From positions 26,134-90,133 of the forward strand of contig MSTD01000023.1 in assembly GCA_001942045.1 (NCBI GenBank): DNA of 64,000 nucleotides, given 5' to 3'. Within the stretch, counting starts at the first letter, position 1. Each line of letters opens with the position of its first letter. The stretch comes from Mycolicibacterium porcinum (lineage in GTDB: Bacteria > Actinomycetota > Actinomycetes > Mycobacteriales > Mycobacteriaceae). The position numbers were made by a program, and so were the translations under genes. Below are positions 18,226 to 26,738 of the stretch, in pieces. Under the pieces are notes generated by a model, which saw nothing but the letters and a program-made list of their open reading frames with translations, was not told where the DNA came from and did no database searches.

Positions 18226-19353
18226 ATGGAACCCGCGATCCTGACACCCGAACTCGCCGGCGAGATCGCCGACGAGACCACCCACATCCTCGGGCACAAC
18301 GTGCTGATCACCGATGCTCAAGCCCAGGTGATCGGCAGCGGCGACCGCTCACGCATCGGCAGCGTGCACGAGGCTTCGGTGGCGGTGCTGCGCACCGGAG
18401 TCGCCGCGAGTCATGACGCCGCGCAGGCGGCAGCGCTGGTCGGCGTGCGGCCCGGCATCACCATGCCGATCGTGCTCGACGGTGCGGTGGTCGGCACCGT
18501 CGGCATCACCGGTCCGCCGGCGCAGGTGGTCAAGCTGGGCCGGCTGGTGCAGCGGCAGACCGAGATCCTGCTGCGCGAGTCGCAGTTTCAGCGCACCCGG
18601 CTTTTGCGTGCGAATCGGCTCAACCAACTGGTGCGCGACATCGTGGAGTTCGACCCGCGGCTGATCGATGAACGGATCATTCATGCCGGCGGCGTCGAAC
18701 TCGGCTACGACCTGAACCAACCGCGCGTGGCGGTCGTCTTCGAGGTGCAGCCCGGGCCCGAGAGCTACCCGTCCTCGGTGCGCGCGATCGGCGAGATCTT
18801 CGGTGCTCGGACGGATCTGGTCGCCGAACTCGCGACCGGTCGATACGTTGCGTTGCATCGCCTTTCGCCGTCCGAGCCGCCACGGGACAAGACCAGGCGG
18901 GCAGCCGAACTGCTGCGCGAACGCCACGGCATCACCGCGCACGTCGGCATCGGCGAGGCGGGCGCGGGTGTCGCCGCGCTCGCCGAGTCCTATGCCGACG
19001 CGGTGGCGGCAGTACGGCTGGGCGCCGGCGGCTCCGCGATCGAGATCCACGAGATCGCCGACCTGAGAGTGGCGCAGGTGCTGGATTCGGTGAGCAACCA
19101 GGCGCGCGAGCGCTTCACGCGGTCACAGCTCGCGCAGCTGTCGAGCGAGAACGACTTCGCCTCGCTGCGAGCAACTTTGGTTGCCTGGTGTGAGAGCGGC
19201 TGCAATCTGGTGGCCACCGCGCAGCGGCTCGAGATCCACCGCAATACGGTGATCTATCGGCTGGACAAGATCTCTCGGCTCACCGTCCGGGACGTGCGCG
19301 AGCCGCGGACTGCCGTCGCACTGTATCTGGCGTGTCTGATGGCTGTCCGCTAG
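18226..19353 (+). CDS. CdaR-type (sugar-diacid regulator) transcription factor
   Basis: 375-aa regulator with the CdaR architecture: an N-terminal putative sugar-diacid recognition domain (about residues 5-135, starting TPELAGEIADETTHIL), a GGDEF-like middle part and a C-terminal PucR-type HTH (ESGCNLVATAQRLEIHRNTV, about 325-345). Divergent from the MFS-dadA-luxR operon, which it most likely controls in response to a carboxylic acid. Confidence 0.88.
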   Translation: MEPAILTPELAGEIADETTHILGHNVLITDAQAQVIGSGDRSRIGSVHEASVAVLRTGVAASHDAAQAAALVGVRPGITMPIVLDGAVVGTVGITGPPAQVVKLGRLVQRQTEILLRESQFQRTRLLRANRLNQLVRDIVEFDPRLIDERIIHAGGVELGYDLNQPRVAVVFEVQPGPESYPSSVRAIGEIFGARTDLVAELATGRYVALHRLSPSEPPRDKTRRAAELLRERHGITAHVGIGEAGAGVAALAESYADAVAAVRLGAGGSAIEIHEIADLRVAQVLDSVSNQARERFTRSQLAQLSSENDFASLRATLVAWCESGCNLVATAQRLEIHRNTVIYRLDKISRLTVRDVREPRTAVALYLACLMAVR

Positions 19354-19365
19354 TACACAATTCGA

Positions 19366-20043
19366 TCAGAAATGCCAGCGGGTGGTCTTGACGCGCTGCT
19401 GAAATGCCTCGAGGGCCGCCAGGTCCTTCTTCATCAGCGGCTTGTTGACCTTCTCGGTGAAGAAGTCGATCAGCGGGCCCGCGAAGAACGCGGTCATCAC
19501 CGTCCCGATGCCGACCTGCCCATGGAAGGCCAGCGCCAGCGCGACGAACGCGAGGTCCTGGGCCACGCGCACCACCCGATACGGGAGCCGGGTGTGGTCG
19601 ACGATGATCGGCGCGATCGCGTCGTACGGGGCGTTGCCCAGGGCCGCGGTCATGTACATCGAGGCACCGGCGGCGAACAACGTGATCCCGATGAGGAACA
19701 GCACGGTCTGCTCGAGCCGGGTCGGCTCGCTCGGCAGCGGTGGGCTCAGCAGGGCCGAGAACCATTGGACGAAGTACCCGGTCATGACCATGTTGATGAT
19801 CGAGCCGATCCCGATGTACATGCGGCCGAGGAAGAGGACCGGGATCAAGAGGACCGCGTTGCTGATCAGCTGATAGGTGCCGAGGTCGAGACCGATCGTG
19901 TTGCTGATGCCGATGTTGGCCGCGGTGTACGGATCCACGCCGACCTGCGCGACGCGCAGCACGGCCGAGCCGAAACCCAGGACCGCGACACCCACCAGGG
20001 CCCAGAACGACCGTCGCACGTAGTGCATGTTCTGAGCGCCCAC
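19366..20043 (-). CDS. YczE/YitT-like integral membrane protein
   Basis: 225-aa membrane protein with five or more hydrophobic segments and the YczE-type motif ALGNAPYDAIAP (about residue 130). The family is widespread; function not established. Starts with GTG at 20043 or ATG at 20028; no strong ribosome site distinguishes them. Convergent with the CdaR-type gene (12-bp gap). Confidence 0.82.
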   Translation of the reverse strand: MGAQNMHYVRRSFWALVGVAVLGFGSAVLRVAQVGVDPYTAANIGISNTIGLDLGTYQLISNAVLLIPVLFLGRMYIGIGSIINMVMTGYFVQWFSALLSPPLPSEPTRLEQTVLFLIGITLFAAGASMYMTAALGNAPYDAIAPIIVDHTRLPYRVVRVAQDLAFVALALAFHGQVGIGTVMTAFFAGPLIDFFTEKVNKPLMKKDLAALEAFQQRVKTTRWHF

Positions 20044-20116
20044 GATCCATGACTATGGCAGAGGTGGACGCGGCCGTTCGGCAGAAGAGAATTCCCCGTT
20101 GAGACCCAGCCGGTAG

Positions 20117-20374
20117 TTAGCGGGATTCGACCTCGGTCTCGACCAGCCCGGCGCTGCGGGCGCTGACGACGACGCGCTCCCAGCTGATCACCACGGCCGC
20201 GATCATCGTGATCGCGGTGGCGAAGCCGGCGAGTGAGGCAAGCACGGTCGCCCATTGGCCCTCGGCGCCCACGCCGAGCAGGATGGTGATCAACGCCCCG
20301 ACGACGACCAGCGCAGCAGTCAGTGCACCGGGCCGCCGGATGCCTCGGCGCAAATATTCGATCGGCGTGGTCAT
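20117..20374 (-). CDS. Small two-TM membrane protein
   Basis: 85-aa protein with two transmembrane segments (about residues 18-36 and 43-64) and a charged C-terminus (SAGLVETEVESR). The start is the ATG at 20374; a GTG-type start three codons earlier is possible. No family recognised. About 73 bp upstream of the YczE-like gene on the same strand. Confidence 0.65.
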   Translation of the reverse strand: MTTPIEYLRRGIRRPGALTAALVVVGALITILLGVGAEGQWATVLASLAGFATAITMIAAVVISWERVVVSARSAGLVETEVESR

Positions 20375-20505
20375 ACAACCCACTGTCCCCGCGCTGGCTG
20401 AGCAGGCATGAAGCGTTTCCTATGGAAATGTTCTGAACCGAACCCTCCGCTGGCAAAACCGTTCGATCCCTACCTGCGCACGCCGCACCGCTAAGGTGGT
20501 CCAAC

Positions 20506-21345
20506 ATGGCCAACTTGGATCGCCGAAAAATGATGATGCTGTCAGGTCTGGGCGTGATGGCGGCGGCACTTCCCGCTCCACAAGCGCAGGCCCTCCCGAC
20601 CAAGCCCCAGGCACCGCGCCTTCCGGCGCCCGCAGCGCCGCAAGCTGCGGCAAGCTACGTGTTCGCGGATGAATTCGACGGTCCCGCGGGCTCGTCACCG
20701 AATACGTCGAAGTGGACCATCGCCAAGGCCCGCGAGACGATCAAGGACCCCACCTATTGGGAGCAGCCGGGCCGCATCGGCCAGTACCGGGACGACCGTA
20801 AGAACGCCTTCCTCGACGGCAAGGGAAATCTCGTCATCCGGGCCACGAAGGAAGGCGACACCTACTACGGCGCCAAACTGGCGAGCGTGTGGGAAGGCGG
20901 CGCCGGGCACACCTGGGAAGCCCGGATCAAGTTCAACTGCCTGACGCCGGGCGCCTGGCCGGCCTTCTGGCTCGGCACCCTGGGCGAAGGCGAACTCGAC
21001 ATCGTCGAGTGGTACGGCAACGGCAAATGGCCGTCGGCGACCACGGTGCACGCCAAGTCGAACGGCGGCGAATGGGAGACCCACAACATCGCCGTCGACA
21101 CCGCCTGGCACACCTGGCGCACCCAGTGGGACGCCAACGGCGCCCGGTTCTGGCAGGACTACACCGAAGGCGCGAAGCCATACTTCGAGGTTTCGGCGAG
21201 CCAGCTGCCTGACTGGCCGTTCAACCAGCCGGGCTACACGATGTTCGTCGTGTTGAACCTCGCGGTCGCCGGCTCCGGCGGCGAAGACCCCAGCGGGGGT
21301 ACCTACCCGGCCGACATGCTCGTGGATTACGTGCGCGTCTGGTAG
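20506..21345 (+). CDS. Secreted glycoside hydrolase family 16 (beta-glucanase-like)
   Basis: 279-aa exported GH16 enzyme. The N-terminus has a twin-arginine-type signal (DRRKMMMLSG followed by a hydrophobic run to about residue 30) and an Ala/Pro linker. The catalytic signature ExDxxE is GELDIVEW with E163 (nucleophile), D165 and E168 (acid/base). Family members hydrolyse beta-1,3/1,4-glucans or galactans; the natural substrate is unknown. Jelly-roll core ends at the C-terminal VDYVRVW, as usual. Confidence 0.93.
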   Translation: MANLDRRKMMMLSGLGVMAAALPAPQAQALPTKPQAPRLPAPAAPQAAASYVFADEFDGPAGSSPNTSKWTIAKARETIKDPTYWEQPGRIGQYRDDRKNAFLDGKGNLVIRATKEGDTYYGAKLASVWEGGAGHTWEARIKFNCLTPGAWPAFWLGTLGEGELDIVEWYGNGKWPSATTVHAKSNGGEWETHNIAVDTAWHTWRTQWDANGARFWQDYTEGAKPYFEVSASQLPDWPFNQPGYTMFVVLNLAVAGSGGEDPSGGTYPADMLVDYVRVW

Positions 21346-21519
21346 CCACCCCATAGAGCTCGAACGCCGGCGACCACACCGTGGCCTGCACCGTCAACGA
21401 TTCGTAAGTATTCGGTCGGGGGCGCGAATCGGTGGCCGCCAGCGGGTTACGTTGGCATTCGGCTGACCCCGCACAAGGCAAACATGTTGGGGGCCAATGG
21501 ATGTCAACAAGGACCCGAG

Positions 21520-21654
21520 ATGAGCTCTTCGACTCGTATGAGGAACGTCATTGCGTTCTTCAGGGCCGGCTACCCCGCCGACCTGACCCCTCCTGGGCAC
21601 ATCGCGTTGCTCGCCCTGTGCCCGGCTAGACCTCCATCCGTGACCCGACGATGA
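21520..21654 (+). pseudogene. Truncated DUF3349 gene
   Basis: A 44-residue reading frame starts at ATG 21520. Its first 32 residues match the N-terminus of mycobacterial DUF3349 proteins (FFRAGYPADLTPPGHIALLAL; usual form FLRAGYP...LLAL), after which homology stops and the frame runs into kup-derived sequence and a stop. Intact members are about 100 aa, so this is a 3'-truncated remnant. Confidence 0.65.
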
Positions 21655-21764
21655 CGGTGCGGTCCGAAGGCAGGTTGAAATACCCAGCCGCGTCGGCCGT
21701 CACGAGCGAGGTGGCGATGAAAAGCCGCTTGCGCCAAGGCACCATGTTGCGGTCCGCCCCCAGC
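21626..21764 (-). pseudogene. kup: 3' remnant of a Kup-type potassium transporter gene
   Basis: Reading from 21764 down to the TAG at 21626 gives an open 45-codon segment including RNMVPWRKRLFIATSLVTAD and then YFNLPSDRTVIVGSRMEV. That is the characteristic C-terminus of Kup transporters (about 600 aa when intact). A stop codon lies directly upstream of the segment, so only the last 7 percent of the gene remains. It abuts the DUF3349 remnant head to tail on the opposite strand. Confidence 0.75.
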
Positions 21765-21773
21765 TAGCGGCGC

Positions 21774-21817
21774 GGCTCACCGGCGCACCCAGTGCGGTGA
21801 GTGCGCCGGTGGAGCCG
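21774..21817 (-). terminator. Strong hairpin terminator of the LGFP lipoprotein gene
   Basis: Perfect 11-bp inverted repeat CACCGGCGCAC (21779-21789) and GTGCGCCGGTG (21802-21812), extendable by GGCTC/GAGCC with one bulge. It lies six bases past the stop of the minus-strand gene at 21823. No T-tract, as usual for mycobacterial terminators. Confidence 0.65.
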
Positions 21818-21822
21818 CCGAT

Positions 21823-22440
21823 CTATTGCTTGGGCGTCACGGTCTCGGCGAAGGTGCCGTCACCGTTGTTCAGCCACGTGATGGTGCCGTGCTGAAATTC
21901 GCTGATCCAGCCGCCCTTCGCAACGTCCGGACCTCCGGCCGTCTCTGCCTCGTCGGCGGTCGGGAAACCCAGCTGCCCCGCTGGGCCGCCGTTGGCGGTG
22001 TAGACCCGCAAGATCTCGCCCTGCACCACGTGCGCACCGGTCGAGGGCGACGAATAGATGGTGCCGTTGGCGAAGGCCTGCACGGTGCCGTCACCGACCT
22101 TCTCCGGCTGCGCGGTCGGGAGTCCCAGCTTCGCCTCACCGCCGGCCTTGGTGAATGCCTCGGCAGTCGGGCCGTCGAGGGTCACTTCCCCGATACCGGG
22201 CGCGTTGATGGTGCTGGGGGCACCGGCCATGGCGGACGACACCGCGCTTGAGGCAGAGCTGGCTCCGGTCTTGGCCGCGCTCGTGCCGGCATCGACCGCG
22301 GAGGAGGCGGCGCTGGTCGCGCTCGACAATGCGTCCTTGGCCCCCTCTTTCTGAGCATCGGAACATGCGACGGCAGCAGCCCCGGCAATGGCGAAAGCTG
22401 CAGCCAGCGCACCTGTGCGTTTCATCAGCTTTGGGTTCAT
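21823..22440 (-). CDS. LGFP-repeat lipoprotein
   Basis: 205-aa exported protein with a lipoprotein signal (hydrophobic residues 7-22, lipobox AVAC), a Ser/Ala-rich spacer of about 60 residues, then LGFP-type repeats with the cores KLGLPTAQ, NGTIYSSP, QLGFPTAD and HGTITW. LGFP modules are associated with the mycolic-acid cell wall. The ATG at 22440 is used rather than a longer frame with Cys-rich non-signal extension. Confidence 0.87.
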   Translation of the reverse strand: MNPKLMKRTGALAAAFAIAGAAAVACSDAQKEGAKDALSSATSAASSAVDAGTSAAKTGASSASSAVSSAMAGAPSTINAPGIGEVTLDGPTAEAFTKAGGEAKLGLPTAQPEKVGDGTVQAFANGTIYSSPSTGAHVVQGEILRVYTANGGPAGQLGFPTADEAETAGGPDVAKGGWISEFQHGTITWLNNGDGTFAETVTPKQ

Positions 22441-22747
22441 TTGCCGAACGTAACACCGCACACAACGCCCCGTCAGCAAATGTTGAGATCCTGGGACGGA
22501 ATGCCCAGACCTGGGACGCTAGTCCCACATTCTGGCGCCGTCACGTACCGAAGCAATTTGCCGCAGCGACCAATTCCGTTAATTACGAGGGATTTTGGAC
22601 TAAATCGTGGCGGTGGATCGTTGCGGGTGATCGAGCTGAAATCGTGGACATTGGCGCCGCAGCGTTCATGCCCCGACTCGTCGCGGCCACACCGAAGCGC
22701 ACTGGCAAATATCGCGCCGACCGCGCGGGCCGGCACCGGCTCGACTA
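22441..22747. other. Non-coding interval, lower GC
   Basis: 307 bp between the LGFP lipoprotein start and the end of the oxidoreductase gene. Visibly lower in GC around 22550-22650 than the surroundings. I see no convincing gene or RNA; it must hold the promoter for the lipoprotein gene. A direct repeat CTGGGACG(G/C) occurs at 22492 and 22512. Confidence 0.5.
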
Positions 22748-23896
22748 TCAGGGAGCGGCTTGCGGCGTCACCAGGTACTTCTCGCCGGTCGCCTTCTTGA
22801 GATAGCTGTTGAACGCCTCGGGTTTGAGCAGCCCGGCCAGTGACACCTCTTGGGTGTAATTGCTGGCGAATGTCGTGGTGAGCTCGGCGGCGACGCGGGC
22901 ACGCAGCCGGGCGATGGTTTCCGGCCCGGCGCCAGCCAGAAACGGGGTCAGCAGCCAGCCGCCGACGCCCCAGGCCATCCCGAAGTTCCTGGTCAGGACC
23001 GTGGGGCCGGTGTCGAGGCTGCCGTAGATGTACACCTGCTTGTGGACGGCCGACCCGTATCGGGAGTACTGGGTCGCGGTCGCGTTGGCCGCCTGCTCCA
23101 TGCCGTTGAGGATCTGGCTGGCCAGCGTGCCGCCACCGGTGGCGTCGAATGCGAGCGTTGCCGACGTGGCCTTGAGCGCCTCGACGAGGTCTGCCTCGAA
23201 GGAGGGGGATGCCGAGTTGCAGACATGGGTGGCGCCCAGCTCGCGCAGGAGCTGCTGCTGTTCGGCCTTGCGGACGATGTTGACCAGTGGCACCCCGTCG
23301 GCGAGGCACGCCTTGACGAGCATCTGGCCGAGATTCGAGGCCGCGGCGGTGTGCACCAGCGCCGAATGTCCTTCGGCACGCATGGTTTCCAGCATGCCCA
23401 GCGCAGTGAGGGGATTGACGAACGACGAGGCGCCGTCCTTGGCCGTCGCGCCGTCGGGCAGCACAAGGCACGCCGCGGCGTTGACCACCCGGTACTGCGC
23501 GTACATCGCGCCGCCCGCGATGCCCACCGTCTTGCCCAGCAGGGCCTGGGCGGCCGGTGACGCCCCGGCGGCCACCACTGTGCCCGCACCTTCGTTGCCC
23601 ACCGGAAGCGAGGCGCCGACGCGGGCCGACATGCCGGCCAGGGCGCCCTCCCGCAGCGGTGCGGTGACGACGGGACGCTCCGGCGTGCCCGCGACCGTCG
23701 CGGCAGTCATGTCGGCGGCGGCAGGAATCAGCAGCCCCAGGTCCGAAGGGTTGATCGGCGACGCCTCGACGCGGACCACGACTTCGTCGGTGGCCGGGGC
23801 AGGTACGTCGACCTCGTGCAACGACAGCTCAAGCGTGCCATCCGGCGTCACCAACGACCGCAGTTCCAATGCGGTCTTGGGTAGTTCCTCGGTCAT
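22748..23896 (-). CDS. Zinc-independent quinone oxidoreductase-like MDR protein
   Basis: 382-aa medium-chain dehydrogenase/reductase of the NADPH:quinone oxidoreductase type. It has the MDR N-terminal domain (VVVRVEASPINPSDLG, about residues 40-55) and a Rossmann domain (VHTAAASNLGQMLVKAC, about 190). The catalytic-zinc Cys/His ligands of alcohol dehydrogenases are not present. Substrate unknown. No operon partner evident. Confidence 0.87.
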   Translation of the reverse strand: MTEELPKTALELRSLVTPDGTLELSLHEVDVPAPATDEVVVRVEASPINPSDLGLLIPAAADMTAATVAGTPERPVVTAPLREGALAGMSARVGASLPVGNEGAGTVVAAGASPAAQALLGKTVGIAGGAMYAQYRVVNAAACLVLPDGATAKDGASSFVNPLTALGMLETMRAEGHSALVHTAAASNLGQMLVKACLADGVPLVNIVRKAEQQQLLRELGATHVCNSASPSFEADLVEALKATSATLAFDATGGGTLASQILNGMEQAANATATQYSRYGSAVHKQVYIYGSLDTGPTVLTRNFGMAWGVGGWLLTPFLAGAGPETIARLRARVAAELTTTFASNYTQEVSLAGLLKPEAFNSYLKKATGEKYLVTPQAAP

Positions 23897-24004
23897 GGTT
23901 GAACATTACGTCCGTTCTCGACGCCCACGGTGAGTCCCCGAATTTTGGTGCGATGGCGCCCTGTCGAGGCGGGTGAGAATGGAGCCAGCAGATTGGGGGG
24001 TGGC

Positions 24005-24520
24005 GTGGCGTACACGGTGTCGAAGGTTCGCAATTCGAAGCCCGACCTCCTGAGCACAGCAGCCGCCGACGCCGAGAAGTCAGCTCAACGGGTCGACGCG
24101 CAGATCGTCCAGGGCCGCGAGCAGATGACCAAGCTGCGCCAGGGCTGGACCGGCAAGGCGTCGGATGCGGCCGGCAAACAATACGACGAGCTCATCGCAT
24201 ATCAGCAGGCCTACAGCACGAAGCTGGAAGCGTTGAAGACGGCGCTGGACAAGCACGGCCCCAAGCTCGTTGATTACAAGGCGAAGGTCGATGCCGCGGT
24301 CAACGCTGCCGAGGGCCGATGGGACGTCGCCGACGACGGCTCTGTGTCGCTCGGCTTTTGGCTGAAGTGGTACGTGCGCACGAACCCGTGGCAGTGGTTC
24401 AGGGTCGAGGCGATGCGTATCGAGGTTGAGAACAACATCAAGCTGCTGCTCGCCAAGTTCGAGGCCGAAGACGTTGCCGCCGGCTACGCCATCCGCCAGA
24501 TCGGCCGGGAGTTGACGTGA
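24005..24520 (+). CDS. WXG100-like ESX-associated helical protein
   Basis: 171-aa protein. Residues 1-100 are two long helices joined by a WxG turn (QGWTGKASDAAGKQY, about residue 47), the WXG100 hairpin hallmark of type VII secretion substrates; the C-terminal part is helical with a Trp-rich segment (WLKWYVRTNPWQWF). The GTG at 24005 follows a G-rich ribosome site (GGGGGGTGGC). Stop overlaps the next start by four bases. Likely chaperone or co-secreted partner of the next protein. Confidence 0.8.
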   Translation: MAYTVSKVRNSKPDLLSTAAADAEKSAQRVDAQIVQGREQMTKLRQGWTGKASDAAGKQYDELIAYQQAYSTKLEALKTALDKHGPKLVDYKAKVDAAVNAAEGRWDVADDGSVSLGFWLKWYVRTNPWQWFRVEAMRIEVENNIKLLLAKFEAEDVAAGYAIRQIGRELT

Positions 24521-25689
24521 CGGCTCCGGACTTGAAAGTCGTCGACGACGAACTGCGCGCCACCTCAGGAGTGATGGACAAGATCGCGAGCGGCTTCTTC
24601 AACGACGGCGGCGGTCCCATCCTGAAGAGCGTCACAGGCGCCGACTCCGAACTCGACAGCACGAAAGCCTGCGGAGAGGTCGGCGACATCTTCCTCTCGT
24701 ACGCGCAGACGCTCGGCGAAGGTGTGTCGATACACGCAGGCAAGCTCAGCGCGGCGGCGGGCCATTACGAACGCGGCGACACCGCAGCCGCCGAGGCGAT
24801 CGACTTCGACCCGCCCGAGGAGCGCGAGCTGGAGGTCGGCGACGATCCGGGTGAACCCGGCTACGACCCGGTCACGGAATACGAAGAGGCCCTACAGGAC
24901 TCAGGCCTGCTCGACGGCCCGAGCTCGGGCATGTACCGCGAGTGGCTGCAGAACGCTGCCGACAACGACGTACCCCCAGAGACGATCGTCGAGATCGCCC
25001 GGCAACAAAACATCACGCCGAAAAGCTTCGATGTCCTCAAGGGCTTGGAGCGTGTCACGGACAACAACGGGACGCCAACCGACCCCACCGACGACAAGGA
25101 TTACTTCATGCTGCCCGAAGGCGCGACTGCGGAACAGGCCCGGCAGGCGGCGCTGATGACCTACATTCTCAACGCTGGTACCGGATACGGGTCGTCGCGA
25201 GGCAGCACCAATAACGACTTCGCGGAAACGCCCTATTCAGCGGCGGAGGTACAACGGATCAAGGACCGGCAGGCGGCGAACAGCTGGAGCTACGAGTTGT
25301 TGGAACGCGCGACGGGGCGCTTCGCCGCCACGCCGAATGGCATGGTGATGGGGGTCGGAGGCGAGCTGATTCAGCAGACCGTCAGCCAAGAGGCAGGCAC
25401 CTGCGTCGGCGATGTCTTCGCAGTCAACATCGACAATCCGACCAATGGTGCCGCTGCGCAGCTCCGCGACATCATTCAATCCGGAACCATGAAGTCCGAT
25501 GCGGATCACGACGGCCAGCTCACGCGGGGCAATGACCTGGATCGTGTCCTACACCACGAGGAGCGGCACTCTCGGCAGTGGGCGGACAAGGGTTTCGCCA
25601 AATTTCTCCAGGAGTACTTCACACCAACCGAGGCAGAGCCCAACCCTTTCGAGACCAATGCCGGCGCCAGTGATGGTGGCTACCGGTGA
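24517..25689 (+). CDS. Predicted ESX-secreted protein with C-terminal HExxH metallopeptidase-like domain
   Basis: 390-aa protein without Sec signal. Residues 1-95 form an EspC/WXG-like helical module (LKVVDDELRATSGVMDKIA), as in type VII substrates. A long middle region follows. Near the C-terminus lies HHEERHSRQWA with H347-E348-xx-H351, the gluzincin zinc motif, and a later acidic NPFETNA segment that could supply the third ligand. This layout (secretion module, linker, C-terminal enzyme) is that of polymorphic toxins. Enzymatic activity and secretion are inferred. Coupled to a WXG-like partner upstream (ATGA-type overlap) and to a lipoprotein downstream. Confidence 0.78.
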   Translation: MTAPDLKVVDDELRATSGVMDKIASGFFNDGGGPILKSVTGADSELDSTKACGEVGDIFLSYAQTLGEGVSIHAGKLSAAAGHYERGDTAAAEAIDFDPPEERELEVGDDPGEPGYDPVTEYEEALQDSGLLDGPSSGMYREWLQNAADNDVPPETIVEIARQQNITPKSFDVLKGLERVTDNNGTPTDPTDDKDYFMLPEGATAEQARQAALMTYILNAGTGYGSSRGSTNNDFAETPYSAAEVQRIKDRQAANSWSYELLERATGRFAATPNGMVMGVGGELIQQTVSQEAGTCVGDVFAVNIDNPTNGAAAQLRDIIQSGTMKSDADHDGQLTRGNDLDRVLHHEERHSRQWADKGFAKFLQEYFTPTEAEPNPFETNAGASDGGYR

Positions 25690-26717
25690 TGCGTCGGCTC
25701 TGCTCGATCCTGACGATCGTCGTGGTCGTGCTGGCTCTGGCCGGCTGCGACATTCACCAGGGCAAGGATCCTTTCGAGACTTCATTGCCGTCATCGAAGC
25801 TCGGGTTCCGCGTCACTGGCGGTCAACTGCACCTCTGGACCGGGTCGCCGTGCGAAGGGACAACTCAGGTCGTCGTCAAAATCCGTGGTCCGGAAAGCGG
25901 CGAGACCACTTTGGCGATCTACACTCCTACCCTGGAGCCGGGGCTGACACCGGGTGTCGAGTTCGAACACCTCGCACTTGACGGCCCCTATCCCGGCTTC
26001 AACGTCAAAGACCCCTTGCCACCGGGGTTCGATTGGCGCAATGCAGAATTCATTCAGATCGAGGTCCAGGGTCCACCCGTAGCCCGGGGACTGGACCGGA
26101 ACTTCGCCTCGATTGCCACCGAGATCACTGAGCATTCCTCCGAGCATCCCGAGGACAGCTATTTCTTTCCCGACGTCGGCTGGCTCAACCCCGACGAAGT
26201 CGCGGCCAAGGACGGCAAGGAGTTCCTGACGGTCTGTACACCCGACCCCGCCAAGGAAGAGTCCAAGCAGGCGGTCGTCGGTGTGCGCGTCACCGACGGT
26301 GCCCTGCGGTTCTGGACAGGCTCACCGTGTCCCTTCGACTCCGGGGTGATGCTCACCTTCCAGCCCGGACAGGCCGAGACGATTATGCAGAAGGTCGAGC
26401 ATTCCAGCGAGGGCGTCGAGTACGTCAGCTTCGGTGGCCCTGCCCCTGATCCGGAGCTCACCGTCACTCATCCTGCTCCCCACGACTTCGATTGGCGCAC
26501 TGCAAAAACCGTCCTTTTCCGCCTCATCGAAACCAGGCCGGAGAACCGGAACAGCAGGCAAATCGTGTGGAGCAAGGCCACCGAACTGGCCGCGCCCATC
26601 ACCGAATCCGCGCAACATCCTGCTGACACCTATTACTTCGAAGGACACGGTTGGCTGAACCCAGCTGACGTCGCTGCCCGCGACGGCACGTCGATGCAGA
26701 CGATCTGCGGCAGGTAA
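25689..26717 (+). CDS. Lipoprotein with two tandem copies of an unknown domain
   Basis: 342-aa lipoprotein: signal residues 1-20 with lipobox LAGC. The mature part is an internal duplication. Copy 1 (about 38-175) and copy 2 (about 186-340) share GxRVTxGxLxxWTGSPC, FDWRxA, HPxDxYxF and GWLNPxxVAAxDG, with two conserved Cys per copy. The start overlaps the stop of the putative metallopeptidase gene (TGATG). The context suggests an envelope-anchored immunity or adaptor protein for that effector; this is inference. Confidence 0.82.
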   Translation: MRRLCSILTIVVVVLALAGCDIHQGKDPFETSLPSSKLGFRVTGGQLHLWTGSPCEGTTQVVVKIRGPESGETTLAIYTPTLEPGLTPGVEFEHLALDGPYPGFNVKDPLPPGFDWRNAEFIQIEVQGPPVARGLDRNFASIATEITEHSSEHPEDSYFFPDVGWLNPDEVAAKDGKEFLTVCTPDPAKEESKQAVVGVRVTDGALRFWTGSPCPFDSGVMLTFQPGQAETIMQKVEHSSEGVEYVSFGGPAPDPELTVTHPAPHDFDWRTAKTVLFRLIETRPENRNSRQIVWSKATELAAPITESAQHPADTYYFEGHGWLNPADVAARDGTSMQTICGR

Positions 26718-26738
26718 CTGCGCCGACCGGTGCCGGCA

